Under the pieces are notes generated by a model. The model saw only the letters and a list, made by a program, of their open reading frames with translations. It had not been told where the DNA came from and searched no databases. Shown piece after piece: positions 36,089 through 45,031 of a stretch of 64,000 bases of DNA. Positions within the stretch are counted from its first letter, which is position 1; every line of letters starts with the position of its first letter. The translations under genes and the position numbers were made by a program. Origin of the DNA: Raoultibacter phocaeensis (lineage in GTDB: Bacteria > Actinomycetota > Coriobacteriia > Coriobacteriales > Eggerthellaceae); contig NZ_CABDUX010000002.1 of the NCBI RefSeq assembly GCF_901411515.1, positions 248,001-312,000 of the forward strand, written 5' to 3'.

Positions 36089-36721
36089 TCAGACGAGCAC
36101 ACAGCTCGTGTAAGCGAGGGTGCCCTTTCCATGGTAGTAAGGTATGCCTGCCGATTCGCATACTTCGGAGACAACGAGGCCTGCTGCTTCGAGCGAAACG
36201 AAGGCACTGGTGGGGAATCGGCAGGGGGCGTCGGGGTAGGTACATGTGGGGCACAGGGTGCAGGTTCCTGCGGCGAGAAACAGCGGTTCGCCTGCGGCTT
36301 TTGCCGCTTCGCCCGGAGAGTCGCCTTTCCCCGATGCCGCGCTCAAGGTGGTGCGCACCGCTTGGGCGAAATGCGCAAACCGCTGTTTGTGAAGCACTTC
36401 GGCTTCCTGCATTCCCTCGATGTCGAACTCGTCTTCGAGGCGAGCGACCGTCTGCACGACGATTGCGGTTCCACGGTCGGCGATGAGCGCTGCGTACGTA
36501 TCGAGGCTTCCGCAAGCGGGCGGACACACCCAATTTTTACCGTACGCATGGCATCGGTCGACTGCGCACATGGCACGCACTTCGGGTCTGACGACAAGGT
36601 GCGATGCGTCTAGCGATCCAACCGTATCGAACCCCGCATCCCGTGCGATCCCGATCAGCTTGATCGACGGTTCGGATCCGCGGTTTTCCAGGGGAGAGCT
36701 GCCGCTTGCGATGGCTTCCAT
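36089..36721 (-). CDS. DUF2284 family metal-binding protein
   Basis: 210 residues from the ATG at 36721, which has a CAGGAG site. An in-frame ATG at 36760 without a site would add 13 residues. Cysteines cluster in two places: VCPPACGS with upstream CAVDRC (about 55-75), and CTLCPTCTYPDAPCR (about 155-170), the family's predicted iron-sulfur or zinc sites. DUF2284 genes recur next to corrinoid methyltransferases in anaerobes, as here. No enzymatic activity can be assigned. Confidence 0.8.
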   Translation of the reverse strand: MEAIASGSSPLENRGSEPSIKLIGIARDAGFDTVGSLDASHLVVRPEVRAMCAVDRCHAYGKNWVCPPACGSLDTYAALIADRGTAIVVQTVARLEDEFDIEGMQEAEVLHKQRFAHFAQAVRTTLSAASGKGDSPGEAAKAAGEPLFLAAGTCTLCPTCTYPDAPCRFPTSAFVSLEAAGLVVSEVCESAGIPYYHGKGTLAYTSCVLV

Positions 36722-37032
36722 ACAGGCTCCTGCCGACGGTTTCATTGGGTTTACAAGCATATTAGCATCGAAGTCTTAGGGCCGGGTTCGGCACTGCACC
36801 CGATTTGCGAAGATCAGCCTTTACGCCTCATGCTTCCTCTTGCCTGGCTTTCTAAACTGCTCGTAGCGTTTGGCGGTGCCGTATCGTTTGGCGGTGCGAG
36901 GCATGCTTGCCCGCATACGCCCGCATGCACGGGGGCGCATGATGGCGCAATGCGGGTCGCGTGCGACGCATGTGCGAGGCTGTGTCCGGCGCGCCAAGCA
37001 AAAAAAGCAATTTCGAGCTGTAAGGAGAACCC

Positions 37033-37671
37033 ATGTCAATCTACGACGATATCTCGAGCGCGGTTCAGCGCGGCAAGAAGAAGGAAGTCGCGCCGCTCGT
37101 GCAGCAGGCCCTCGACGAGGGATGCGACCCGATCGCGATCCTGAACGAGGGGCTCGTGCCCGCCATGTCCATCATCGGCGACAAGTTCTCCGCCGGCGAG
37201 GTGTTCGTACCCGAGATGCTCGTGGCGGCCCGCGCGATGGCCGCCGGAACCGAGATCCTGAAGCCGTTTCTGGCGGCCGAGGGCGCAAAGCCCGTGGGCA
37301 AGGCGGTCATCGGCACCGTGAAGGGCGACATGCACGACATCGGGAAGAACCTCGTGCGCATGATGATCGAATCCAAGGGCTTCGAGATCACCGACCTCGG
37401 CGTGGACGTGGCCCCCGAGCAGTTCGTGAGCTTTTTGCAGGAACACGACGACATCGACATCGTGTGCTGCTCGGCGCTCCTCACCACCACCATGCCCGAG
37501 ATCGCGACGACCATCGAGGCCATCGAGGAAGCAGGGCTGCGCGACAGGGTGAAGATCATGGTCGGGGGAGCCCCCGTCACCCAGGCCTTCGCCGACGAGG
37601 TGGGGGCCGACGCCTACACCGTCGATGCGGGGGCGGCGGCTGTGAAAGCCGTCGAGCTCGTGCAGGGCTAA
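37033..37671 (+). CDS. Corrinoid (B12-binding) methyl-carrier protein, second copy
   Basis: 212 residues, strongly similar to the protein at 28316 along its whole length. It has the same DISSAVQRGKKKEV opening and GDMHDIG cobalt ligand motif (D99, H101, G104). Codon third positions are visibly more G/C-rich than in the first copy. The leader contains a 13-bp direct repeat (CGTTTGGCGGTGC at 36867-36879 and 36885-36897) and an AAGGAG site. No cobalamin riboswitch core was recognised in the 311-base gap before it. Confidence 0.93.
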   Translation: MSIYDDISSAVQRGKKKEVAPLVQQALDEGCDPIAILNEGLVPAMSIIGDKFSAGEVFVPEMLVAARAMAAGTEILKPFLAAEGAKPVGKAVIGTVKGDMHDIGKNLVRMMIESKGFEITDLGVDVAPEQFVSFLQEHDDIDIVCCSALLTTTMPEIATTIEAIEEAGLRDRVKIMVGGAPVTQAFADEVGADAYTVDAGAAAVKAVELVQG

Positions 37672-37744
37672 AGGCGCATCCCGGCGTCGAAACCAATCGC
37701 CGCCTTTGATTTCGAGGCAGTTACAGCAAGGAGGGTGTTTGACT

Positions 37745-38749
37745 ATGGATATGCAGAAGTGGGCCGCCGACCTCATCGCGTCGGAAAAGAAGAAGCCCCT
37801 GCCGATCATCTCGTTTCCGGCCGTCCAGCTCATGGGCGTTTCGGTGCGCGAGCTTATCGGCGACGCGGCTTTGCAGGCCGAGGCGATGAGGGTCGTGGCC
37901 GAGCGCCTCGACGCTGCGGCCAGCGTGTCGTTCATGGACCTGTCGGTCGAAGCCGAAGCGTTCGGAAGCGAGATCCGCGTGTCCGACGAGGAGGTGCCCA
38001 CGGTGGTCGGCTCCATCGTGGACGAGGATTCCGATCCGGGCGAACTTTCCGTGCCCGAGGTGGGCGCGGGCCGCACGGGGCTCTACGTCGAAGCCATCCG
38101 CCGCGTGGCCCCGCTCATCGCCGATCGCCCCGTTCTGTCGGGCGTCATCGGCCCCTTCTCGCTTGCGGGCAGGCTCATGGACGTGAACGAGATAATGCCC
38201 CTGTGCTACGAAGAGCCCGAGCTCGTGCACGCCGTGCTCGAGAAGACCGCGGCGTTCACGGCCGCCTACGCCCAGGCGTTCAAGGACGCCGGGGCCGACG
38301 GCGTGGTCATCGCGGAGCCCATGGCTGGCCTGCTTTCGCCCGAGCTCGTGGGTGAATTCTCCACGCCGTACGTGCGCCGCGTGGTCGATGCGGTCCAGGA
38401 TGGGGCGTTTTCTGTGGTCTACCACAACTGCGGGGCGTCGGTCGTGAGGGCTCACGAGCAGGTTTTCGCTACCGGTGCGGCGGCGTACCACTTCGGAAAC
38501 GCCATCCCAATGGCCGACATCATGCCACTCGTCCCGGCCGACCGCATCGCCATGGGCAACGTCGACCCGGCGGGCCAGATCAAGAACGGAACGCCCGAAT
38601 CCGTGCGCCGGGCCACGCTCGAGCTCATGGAGTCGTGTTCGGGATACCCCAATTTCGTACCCTCGACCGGCTGCGACGTGCCGCCCATGGCCCCATGGGA
38701 GAACATCGAGGCCTTCTTCGGCGCGGTGGACGAGTTTTACGCACGTTGA
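37745..38749 (+). CDS. MtaA/CmuA-like methylcorrinoid methyltransferase, second copy
   Basis: A 334-residue close paralog of the protein at 28987, with the same zinc residues H227, C229 and C310. It follows its corrinoid protein by 73 bases behind AAGGAGG. The conserved order (corrinoid protein, then this enzyme) in both modules supports a fixed functional pair that either delivers methyl to a pool or receives it from one. Confidence 0.82.
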   Translation: MDMQKWAADLIASEKKKPLPIISFPAVQLMGVSVRELIGDAALQAEAMRVVAERLDAAASVSFMDLSVEAEAFGSEIRVSDEEVPTVVGSIVDEDSDPGELSVPEVGAGRTGLYVEAIRRVAPLIADRPVLSGVIGPFSLAGRLMDVNEIMPLCYEEPELVHAVLEKTAAFTAAYAQAFKDAGADGVVIAEPMAGLLSPELVGEFSTPYVRRVVDAVQDGAFSVVYHNCGASVVRAHEQVFATGAAAYHFGNAIPMADIMPLVPADRIAMGNVDPAGQIKNGTPESVRRATLELMESCSGYPNFVPSTGCDVPPMAPWENIEAFFGAVDEFYAR

Positions 38750-38824
38750 GCGATGCGTCATCGTACAGACCGCGCCGAGCGCGCTCACGCACTGCGTGCA
38801 CACATAGTGAAAGGAACGAATTCG

Positions 38825-39814
38825 ATGGAGATGACTCCAAAAGAAAATATGATGGCCATTTTCGAGGGAAAACAGCCGACGCAGTACGGCGATTTCCAAA
38901 GTGCCGTCAAGATTATGTTCGATCCGATTTGGATGAGCGATTCGGTGCCCGAAGATGGCCTTGAGCACAAGGATTCATGGGGGACGGTGTGCGTTCGCGC
39001 TATCGGCTCGCCGGGTAAGCATCCGCATGTGACGCCCGAGAACGCCGTGGTCAAAGACATCACGGAATGGAAAAGCCAGCTCGTCATCCCCTCGTACAAA
39101 GACCTTGACTGGAGCAGCGCGAAAGAACAGGCTGCAGCGGTCGATCGCAGCCAGCATTTCGTCGAATACTTCTGCGCCCAAGGCCTGTTTGAACGTTCCC
39201 ATTTTCTCATGGGTATGGAGGATGCGTTCTGCGCCTACCTCGAAGAGCCTGAGGCGATGATGGAGATGCTTGAGGCGATCGCCGAATACAAGAAGGCCGT
39301 CATCAAAGAAGCGGCTTTCCATTTGCATCCCGACGTCATCTTCTTCCAGGACGACTGGGGAAGCAAGCAGAACCTCTTTCTGCCGCCTGCCGTGTGGCGT
39401 GAGATGATCAAGCCGCTTCAAGCCGACATCGCTCAGACCATCCATGAGTGCGACATGCTCTACGTGCACCATGCCGACTGCATCTGCGAACCCATCGTCG
39501 AGGACATGGTTGAGATCGGAATCGACATCTGGCAGGGCGTCATCCCGCAAAACGACATCGTGTCCATCCAGGAGCGCACCGGCGGAAACCTCGCCATGAT
39601 CGGCGGTATCGACGGGCCTGCCATCGACGACGAGACCACGCCCGACGAGGCGATCGTACGCGAAGTGCACCGCTGCATCGATACGTACTGCCCGGCTGGC
39701 AGGTTCTTCCCCGGTGCACCGGCACCGCTTCTGCGTGCGCGCAACGGAGCTGTGCTGAATGCCGAGCTCGACCGCTACGGTCGCGAGTGGGCAGAAAAGC
39801 ATCCCATCGTGTAA
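38825..39814 (+). CDS. UroD-like corrinoid methyltransferase (DDWG type)
   Basis: 329 residues from the ATG behind GAAAGGAA. It has the conserved FFQDDWGSKQ motif (164-172) and HHADC (205-209) at the zinc-site position, so His and Cys are present but spaced by one more residue than in 27164. It directly follows the second corrinoid/MtaA-like pair and is closed by a terminator. Probable substrate-specific methyl transfer to the corrinoid protein, by family and context. Confidence 0.77.
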   Translation: MEMTPKENMMAIFEGKQPTQYGDFQSAVKIMFDPIWMSDSVPEDGLEHKDSWGTVCVRAIGSPGKHPHVTPENAVVKDITEWKSQLVIPSYKDLDWSSAKEQAAAVDRSQHFVEYFCAQGLFERSHFLMGMEDAFCAYLEEPEAMMEMLEAIAEYKKAVIKEAAFHLHPDVIFFQDDWGSKQNLFLPPAVWREMIKPLQADIAQTIHECDMLYVHHADCICEPIVEDMVEIGIDIWQGVIPQNDIVSIQERTGGNLAMIGGIDGPAIDDETTPDEAIVREVHRCIDTYCPAGRFFPGAPAPLLRARNGAVLNAELDRYGREWAEKHPIV

Positions 39815-39819
39815 GCAAG

Positions 39820-39847
39820 GGGCCCGCTGTAAGCGGGCCTTCGTTTT
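39820..39847 (+). terminator. Rho-independent terminator before the OYE-type gene
   Basis: GGCCCGCT pairs with AGCGGGCC around a 3-base loop, followed by TTCGTTTT. It ends the corrinoid operon beginning at 37033. Confidence 0.75.
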
Positions 39848-39900
39848 GCTCGGAGGCTCGTCACCTCAGGCGTGCCTGCGAGCCGATCAAGGAGGTTGCC

Positions 39901-41889
39901 ATGCGCTATCGAACTTTGTTCGAGCCGGTGTCCATCGCCGAAGTTGAACTGCCGAACCGTTTCGCCATGTGCGCCATGGGTCCCATGGGCTTAGGCGATG
40001 CAGAGGGAGGCTTCACGCAGCGCGGCGTCGATTACTACGTGGAGCGCGCGAAGGGCGGCACGGGACTCATCATCACGGGTGTGACGCATGCTGCCAACAA
40101 CGTCGAAGTGCACGAGTATCCTTCGACGCCCTCAGCGACCATCAATCCGCCTCATTTCATCCGAACGGCGCGCGAGATGACCGAGCGCATCCATGCATAC
40201 GGATCGAGCATCTTCCTGCAACTTTCCGCAGGGTTCGGACGCGTTTTCGCCGAAATGGCGCCGGGGGAGCTTCCCGTTTCTGCCTCGCCGATCCAGAACC
40301 GCTGGTTCGATGTTGCCTGCCGCCCCCTCGCGGTAGACGAGATACGCGACATCGTGCGGCAATGCGGTCAGGCGGCGCGCATCGCCAAAGATGCCGGGTT
40401 CGACGGCGTGCAGATACACGCCGTGCACGAGGGCTACCTGCTCGACCAGTTCGCCATCTCGTTCTTCAACCAGCGAACCGACGAGTACGGCGGAACGCTT
40501 GAAAACCGTCTGCGTTTCGCACGTGAAGTATGCGAGGAGATCAAGCGAGAATGCGGGAGCGGTTTTCCCGTTACGCTGCGCTATTCTCCGAAAAGCTTCA
40601 TCAAAGATTGGCGCGAAGGCGCCTTGCCGGGCGAAGCGTTCGAGGAGAAGGGGCGCGACGTCGCCGAAGGCGTTGAGGCTGCACGGCTCTTGGCGAGCTA
40701 CGGCTACGATGCGCTCGATGTCGATGTGGGTTGCTACGACGCCTGGTGGTGGAACCATCCGCCGATGTACCAGGAAAAGGGGCTTTACCGCACCTACGCG
40801 AAGATAGTGAAGGAGGCTGTGGACGTTCCGGTCATATGCGCGGGCCGCATGGACGATCCCGACAGGGCGCTCGCAGCCGTGGAGGACGGCACCTGCGACA
40901 TCGTGGGATTGGCGCGCCCGCTTCTGGCCGATCCCCAGTACGTGAACAAGCTGCGCGCCGACGACGTGGCGGGTATCCGCCCGTGCCTTTCATGCCACGA
41001 AGGCTGCCTTGGGCGCATGATCCGCTACAAGAACATCTCGTGCGCGGTCAACCCCGCATGCGCGCGCGAACGGTATGCGCAGCTCGTACCTGCGTTCGAG
41101 AAGAAGCGCATCGTGGTAGTGGGCGGCGGTCCCGCTGGAATGGAGGTCGCGCGCGTATGCACGGCGCGCGGCCATGATGTGGTGCTGTACGAAGCACGCG
41201 ACCATCTGGGCGGAAACCTCGTGTGCGGCGGCGTCCCCGACTTCAAGGAGGACGATCGGGCGCTTGTCGCCTGGTATGTCGAGCAGCTGAAGCGTCTGGG
41301 CACAGACGTGCGGCTGAGCACGCCGATGACGGCGGAAACGCTTGCGAAGGAGACGTGCGATCATATCGTCGTCGCGACGGGGGCGCTTCCCAAGGCGTTT
41401 CCCCTCGGAGACGGTGTAGCGGTGTTCGGCGCCGAGGAAGTGCTGCTTGAGAAGGCGGACCCTGGAAGCGATGTCGCGGTGATCGGGGGCGGCCTCGTGG
41501 GATGCGAGCTCGCTCTGTGGCTTGCCAAGCAGGGCCGACGGGTGACGATCGTCGAGGCGCTTGAGGATATCCTTGCGCTCAACGGGCCTTTGTGTCCGAG
41601 CAATTTCGAAATGCTGCGCTTGCTGCTCGTGCAGCAGGGGGTCGACATCGTCGTCCAAGCGCGCGCGACGGCGTTCGAGGCAGGCGAGCTTACGGTGGAA
41701 ACCCCCGAAGGAAGCAGGACCGTCACCGCAACGGGCGTGGTGGAATGCGTCGGGTATACCGAGAACGACGCGCTGTACGAGGCGTGCCGCTACGGCAAGC
41801 CCGCCGTGCACAAGATAGGAGACGCGCGCACGGTGGCGAACATCATGAACGCCCTATGGGACGCCTACGAGCTGGGAAGCTCGCTGTAG
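39901..41889 (+). CDS. Old Yellow Enzyme-type FMN/4Fe-4S/FAD reductase (2,4-dienoyl-CoA / enoate reductase-like)
   Basis: A 662-residue protein from the ATG behind AAGGAGG. Residues 1-345 are the FMN barrel (LFEPVSIAEVELPNRF; HAVHEGYLLDQF). CLSCHEGC with a Cys 12 residues on, before AVNPAC, is the 4Fe-4S site near 365-380. GGGPAGMEVAR near 400 binds FAD, and GGGLVGCELAL near 530 binds NAD(P)H. Relatives reduce activated C=C bonds or, less often, demethylate amines. Next to aromatic methyltransferases, reduction of cinnamate-type side chains is plausible but unproven. Confidence 0.87.
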   Translation: MRYRTLFEPVSIAEVELPNRFAMCAMGPMGLGDAEGGFTQRGVDYYVERAKGGTGLIITGVTHAANNVEVHEYPSTPSATINPPHFIRTAREMTERIHAYGSSIFLQLSAGFGRVFAEMAPGELPVSASPIQNRWFDVACRPLAVDEIRDIVRQCGQAARIAKDAGFDGVQIHAVHEGYLLDQFAISFFNQRTDEYGGTLENRLRFAREVCEEIKRECGSGFPVTLRYSPKSFIKDWREGALPGEAFEEKGRDVAEGVEAARLLASYGYDALDVDVGCYDAWWWNHPPMYQEKGLYRTYAKIVKEAVDVPVICAGRMDDPDRALAAVEDGTCDIVGLARPLLADPQYVNKLRADDVAGIRPCLSCHEGCLGRMIRYKNISCAVNPACARERYAQLVPAFEKKRIVVVGGGPAGMEVARVCTARGHDVVLYEARDHLGGNLVCGGVPDFKEDDRALVAWYVEQLKRLGTDVRLSTPMTAETLAKETCDHIVVATGALPKAFPLGDGVAVFGAEEVLLEKADPGSDVAVIGGGLVGCELALWLAKQGRRVTIVEALEDILALNGPLCPSNFEMLRLLLVQQGVDIVVQARATAFEAGELTVETPEGSRTVTATGVVECVGYTENDALYEACRYGKPAVHKIGDARTVANIMNALWDAYELGSSL

Positions 41890-41908
41890 GTGCCGTCATG
41901 CGACCGAA

Positions 41909-41936
41909 GCGCCCCCGTACTTGCATGCGGGGGCGC
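41909..41936. terminator. GC-rich stem-loop between convergent genes
   Basis: GCGCCCCCG pairs with CGGGGGCGC (9 bp, 10-base loop) between the OYE-type gene and the convergent activator gene. No T run on either strand, so termination is likely but not certain. Confidence 0.5.
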
Positions 41937-41951
41937 AACGCATCGAGACTT

Positions 41952-43535
41952 TCAGTCGCCGAACTCCATAGCTTCGATGTAGCGCTCGTTGAACAGGGGG
42001 CTGCACGACAGTTCGAGGTATTCGCATCTCGTTGCTACCTGCTCGATGCCCTGCTTTCCCTCGTCGAACAACGCTTCAACGGCACCTTTGCCCGCAGCGT
42101 TGCCCAAAGCGGTGATCCGGTTGCCCAATGCGGGCGGAATGAGCCCGATCCGCTCGGCGCTTGCGGGGCGCATATGCATGCCGAAACCTCCCGCAAGAAA
42201 GACGGTGTCGATATCGCCGCAGCCCACGCCATACGTTTCCATCATCGTCTCGATGCCGGCACGAAATGCGGCCTTTGCAAGCTGCACGCAGCGAATGTCT
42301 TTCTGGGTCAGATAGACGCGGCGTTCGGCGTCGAGGTAGCAAACGGTTTGGCCGTGCTCTTCTCCGATGAGGTGCGCAAACGTTGCTTCGACTTCGTCTT
42401 TACTCGAAAGGTAGCCGGTCTCATCGACGATACCCGCTTCCACCAGGCAGGCCACAGCATCAAGCAGGCCCGATCCGCATAGCCCGAGGGGCTTCTTGCC
42501 ATCGATCGTTTCGATGTCGAAGCCCTTTTCGGTGAGGGACGCTTGTGCGATGGCTCCCGGCATGGCGGGCATGCCGAAAGTGATGGAAGCGCCTTCGAAT
42601 GCGGGGCCGGCTGCCGTGGCGCAGCACAGCATGCGTGTGCGATTTCCCAAAGCCATCTCACCGTTGGTGCCGATATCGATGAAGAGCTGCACTTCTTCGC
42701 GTTGTGCCATCCCCGAAACGTGCAAGCCGGCCGTGATGTCGCCGCCTACGTAGCCTGCGACCGCAGGAGCAAAGTACGCGTTTTCCGATGCGCCTTCGTT
42801 TTCCGAATAGAGAGAAAGCTCTGCGCCGAACAGGGAGCGCGGCGTGAAAGGCGTCACGCCGATCGAGGAGGGATCGAGTCCTGCGGCGAAGTGCTCCATG
42901 ACCGTGTTGCCCGCAAGTGCCGTTCGCACGATACGGGAGGAATCTGCTCCGAACGTACGGCAGAGGTCCGCGCGGCCTTGATCGATGCACGTGCGCAAGA
43001 GGCCGCAGAGCATGCGCATGCCCTCGGGAGTCGAGGCGGCGTTGATGCGGGCGATAACGTCGGCTCCGAAGGCAGCCTGGGGGTTAACCTTGCCCGTTGC
43101 GCCCATCACCTTGCGCGTATCCAGATCGACGAGGTAGAACACCATCGTGGTCGTACCGATGTCGATAGCTAGGCCGAGCGGCGAAGGAGCTTTCCGAGGG
43201 GATTCGCCTCCGTGAGCCTGTGCCTCGGCATCCTCCGACCTCGCTTCGGCGTTCTCTGTTCGCGCGGGTGAGGCCGGTGCGCCTTCCACCCTCATCGCCC
43301 CGATGTCTTCCATGATGATCTCGACGCCGTCGGTTGCAGGAGTTTGGCAGGCGAGGCGGTAATCGATGCCCTCGGCGTCGCGAACGAGGATGCGGCAGCG
43401 CCCGCAGGTGCCGGCGCCCCCGCACGGAGCCAACATCGTCTCGCCCGCGCTTCTCAGGGCATCGAGCAAAGTCTGACCCGAAGCAGCCCCTATCGTGCGC
43501 GTCGTTTTGTCTTGATCGTGAATGGTCAGATGCAT
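41952..43535 (-). CDS. RACo-like reductive activator of corrinoid proteins (ferredoxin + ASKHA, DUF4445)
   Basis: 527 residues from the ATG at 43535 (site GAAGGAA). Upstream in-frame codons lack a ribosome site. C38, C44, C47 and C63 form a plant-type [2Fe-2S] ferredoxin domain (C-x5-C-x2-C). An acidic Ala/Glu-rich linker follows at 95-130. From about 133, GLAIDIGTTTM and FIDIGTNGE mark the ASKHA ATPase half. RACo-type proteins use ATP to reduce inactive cobalt(II) corrinoid to cobalt(I). A single activator is visible for two corrinoid proteins. Confidence 0.9.
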   Translation of the reverse strand: MHLTIHDQDKTTRTIGAASGQTLLDALRSAGETMLAPCGGAGTCGRCRILVRDAEGIDYRLACQTPATDGVEIIMEDIGAMRVEGAPASPARTENAEARSEDAEAQAHGGESPRKAPSPLGLAIDIGTTTMVFYLVDLDTRKVMGATGKVNPQAAFGADVIARINAASTPEGMRMLCGLLRTCIDQGRADLCRTFGADSSRIVRTALAGNTVMEHFAAGLDPSSIGVTPFTPRSLFGAELSLYSENEGASENAYFAPAVAGYVGGDITAGLHVSGMAQREEVQLFIDIGTNGEMALGNRTRMLCCATAAGPAFEGASITFGMPAMPGAIAQASLTEKGFDIETIDGKKPLGLCGSGLLDAVACLVEAGIVDETGYLSSKDEVEATFAHLIGEEHGQTVCYLDAERRVYLTQKDIRCVQLAKAAFRAGIETMMETYGVGCGDIDTVFLAGGFGMHMRPASAERIGLIPPALGNRITALGNAAGKGAVEALFDEGKQGIEQVATRCEYLELSCSPLFNERYIEAMEFGD

Positions 43536-43804
43536 CGCATGTTCCTTCTCGCATGATCTATTACGGCAATGATATCGCATCGTGGGCCCGACGCACGGGA
43601 CGAGGCGCCTTACGCGAGCGCGGACGGCAAAATAGGACATCACGCCCTATGACTCGGTTTTGATGCGCCTATACAATCGATGTGCCGGTTGCTCTGTACG
43701 CGTCGATGCGAACGACAGGGCGCAGCGGCTGCACTGACGTCGCGGTAGCGGGTGAAAAGCTCAGCCCGACTTCTGCCGACCCGCCACGAAAGGAAAACGA
43801 TCGC

Positions 43805-44797
43805 ATGCTTACGAAACGCCAGAACCTGCTTGAATGCATTCACGGAGGCAATCCCGACCGGTACGTTAACCAGTACGAGGCGCTGGGGCTCGTCATGGCG
43901 AGTCCCTTGAGCGATTATTCGCACCGGGATACCGAACACTACATCATCGATGCTTGGGGCTGTTACCAGATGCAGATCGAAGGGCAGCCAGGGTTGTTCC
44001 CGATGCACGATGCGGAGCACCGTGTCATCACCGACATCACTGAATGGCGCAACCAGGTGAACGTACCGGGGGCTGTCGACGATCCTTCGTTCTGGGAGCC
44101 CGTTGCGGCGCGCGCTGAGGCCATCGACCGCACCGAGCAGTTCGTATGCAGCGCTATCATCCCCGGCATCTTCGAGCGTGTGCACCATCTGTGTGAAATC
44201 ACCGAAGCGCTCGTCAATTTCTACGAGGAGCCTGAAGAGATGCACGCTCTCATTGACGAGATCGTAGATTGGGAACTGCGCTTGGCCGAGGCGCACATCA
44301 AGTACGTGAAGCCCGACGCACTGTTCCATCACGACGACTGGGGCACTCAGATATCCACGTTCATGGCGCCCGAAATGTTCGAGGAGTTTTTGCTCGAACC
44401 CTACAAGCAGGTATACGGCTACTACAAGGACCACGGCGTTGAGCTGATCGTGCACCATTCCGACAGCTTCGGCGAGACGCTCGTGCCTTACATGATCGAT
44501 ATGGGCATCGATATCTGGCAGGGAACGCTGCGCTCGACCAACGACATTCCGAAGCTCGTGGATACCTACGGCGATAGGATCGCTTTCATGGGCGGCATCG
44601 AGTCGCAGATCATCGACAAACCCGATTGGACCGAAGGGGAGGTACGCGAGGAGGTGGAGCGAGCCCTGTCCGAAATAAACCGCACGAAGGGCTTCATCCC
44701 GTGCCTTACGGCCGGCCTGAACGACAGCGGTTATCCGGGGGTCTACGATGCCGTGAGCCAAATCATCGACGAGTGCTCGAAGCGGGATTTCGCATAG
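43805..44797 (+). CDS. UroD-like corrinoid methyltransferase (DDWG type) with altered zinc site
   Basis: 330 residues from the ATG behind GAAAGGAA. It has the FHHDDWGTQ motif (164-172), but the segment matching QHSCG/HHADC reads HHSDS (207-211), so the thiolate ligand is missing. It is divergent from the RACo gene, with a shared 269-base promoter region. It may use another ligand set or have a different methyl substrate. A regulatory or scavenging role cannot be excluded. Confidence 0.72.
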   Translation: MLTKRQNLLECIHGGNPDRYVNQYEALGLVMASPLSDYSHRDTEHYIIDAWGCYQMQIEGQPGLFPMHDAEHRVITDITEWRNQVNVPGAVDDPSFWEPVAARAEAIDRTEQFVCSAIIPGIFERVHHLCEITEALVNFYEEPEEMHALIDEIVDWELRLAEAHIKYVKPDALFHHDDWGTQISTFMAPEMFEEFLLEPYKQVYGYYKDHGVELIVHHSDSFGETLVPYMIDMGIDIWQGTLRSTNDIPKLVDTYGDRIAFMGGIESQIIDKPDWTEGEVREEVERALSEINRTKGFIPCLTAGLNDSGYPGVYDAVSQIIDECSKRDFA

Positions 44798-44904
44798 CGA
44801 TTCGGAGCGAACGACCGTGCTCGGCAGCGTGCATTACGCTCTATGCGAGCTTAGAAACGGGGAAACGCGATGCTCGGAGACAGCTCCGGCCCGCTGCTCA
44901 AACC

Positions 44905-44943
44905 AAGAGAGCCGAAACCGCAAAGGGTTTCGGCTCTCTTTCG
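44905..44943. terminator. Bidirectional terminator between 43805 and 45032 genes
   Basis: A 15-bp perfect stem (44905-44919 with 44926-44940) around GCAAAG, flanked by A-rich sequence on the left and TCTCTTTC on the right. It suits both converging operons. Confidence 0.8.
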
Positions 44944-45031
44944 TCGGGGCTTTCTCGTGCGGCTCCCTTTTCTGGGCAACCGCGGTACGTCATGGGCGGC
45001 ACCCTTGCAACCGAGCTCGTGGCGTGCAAGC

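Noticed and set aside
36722-37032. Cobalamin riboswitch ahead of the second corrinoid operon
   Set aside because: Only a direct repeat of CGTTTGGCGGTGC was found; no B12-box-like core could be recognised.
36761-37032. tRNA or small RNA gene in the GC-rich leader with direct repeats
   Set aside because: No cloverleaf or conserved T-loop sequence could be formed; the only clear feature is the direct repeat.
27164-44797. UroD-like genes as heme biosynthesis hemE
   Set aside because: Five divergent copies beside corrinoid proteins, with His/Cys zinc motifs in four of them, and no other heme genes nearby. They fit methyltransferases of the same fold.
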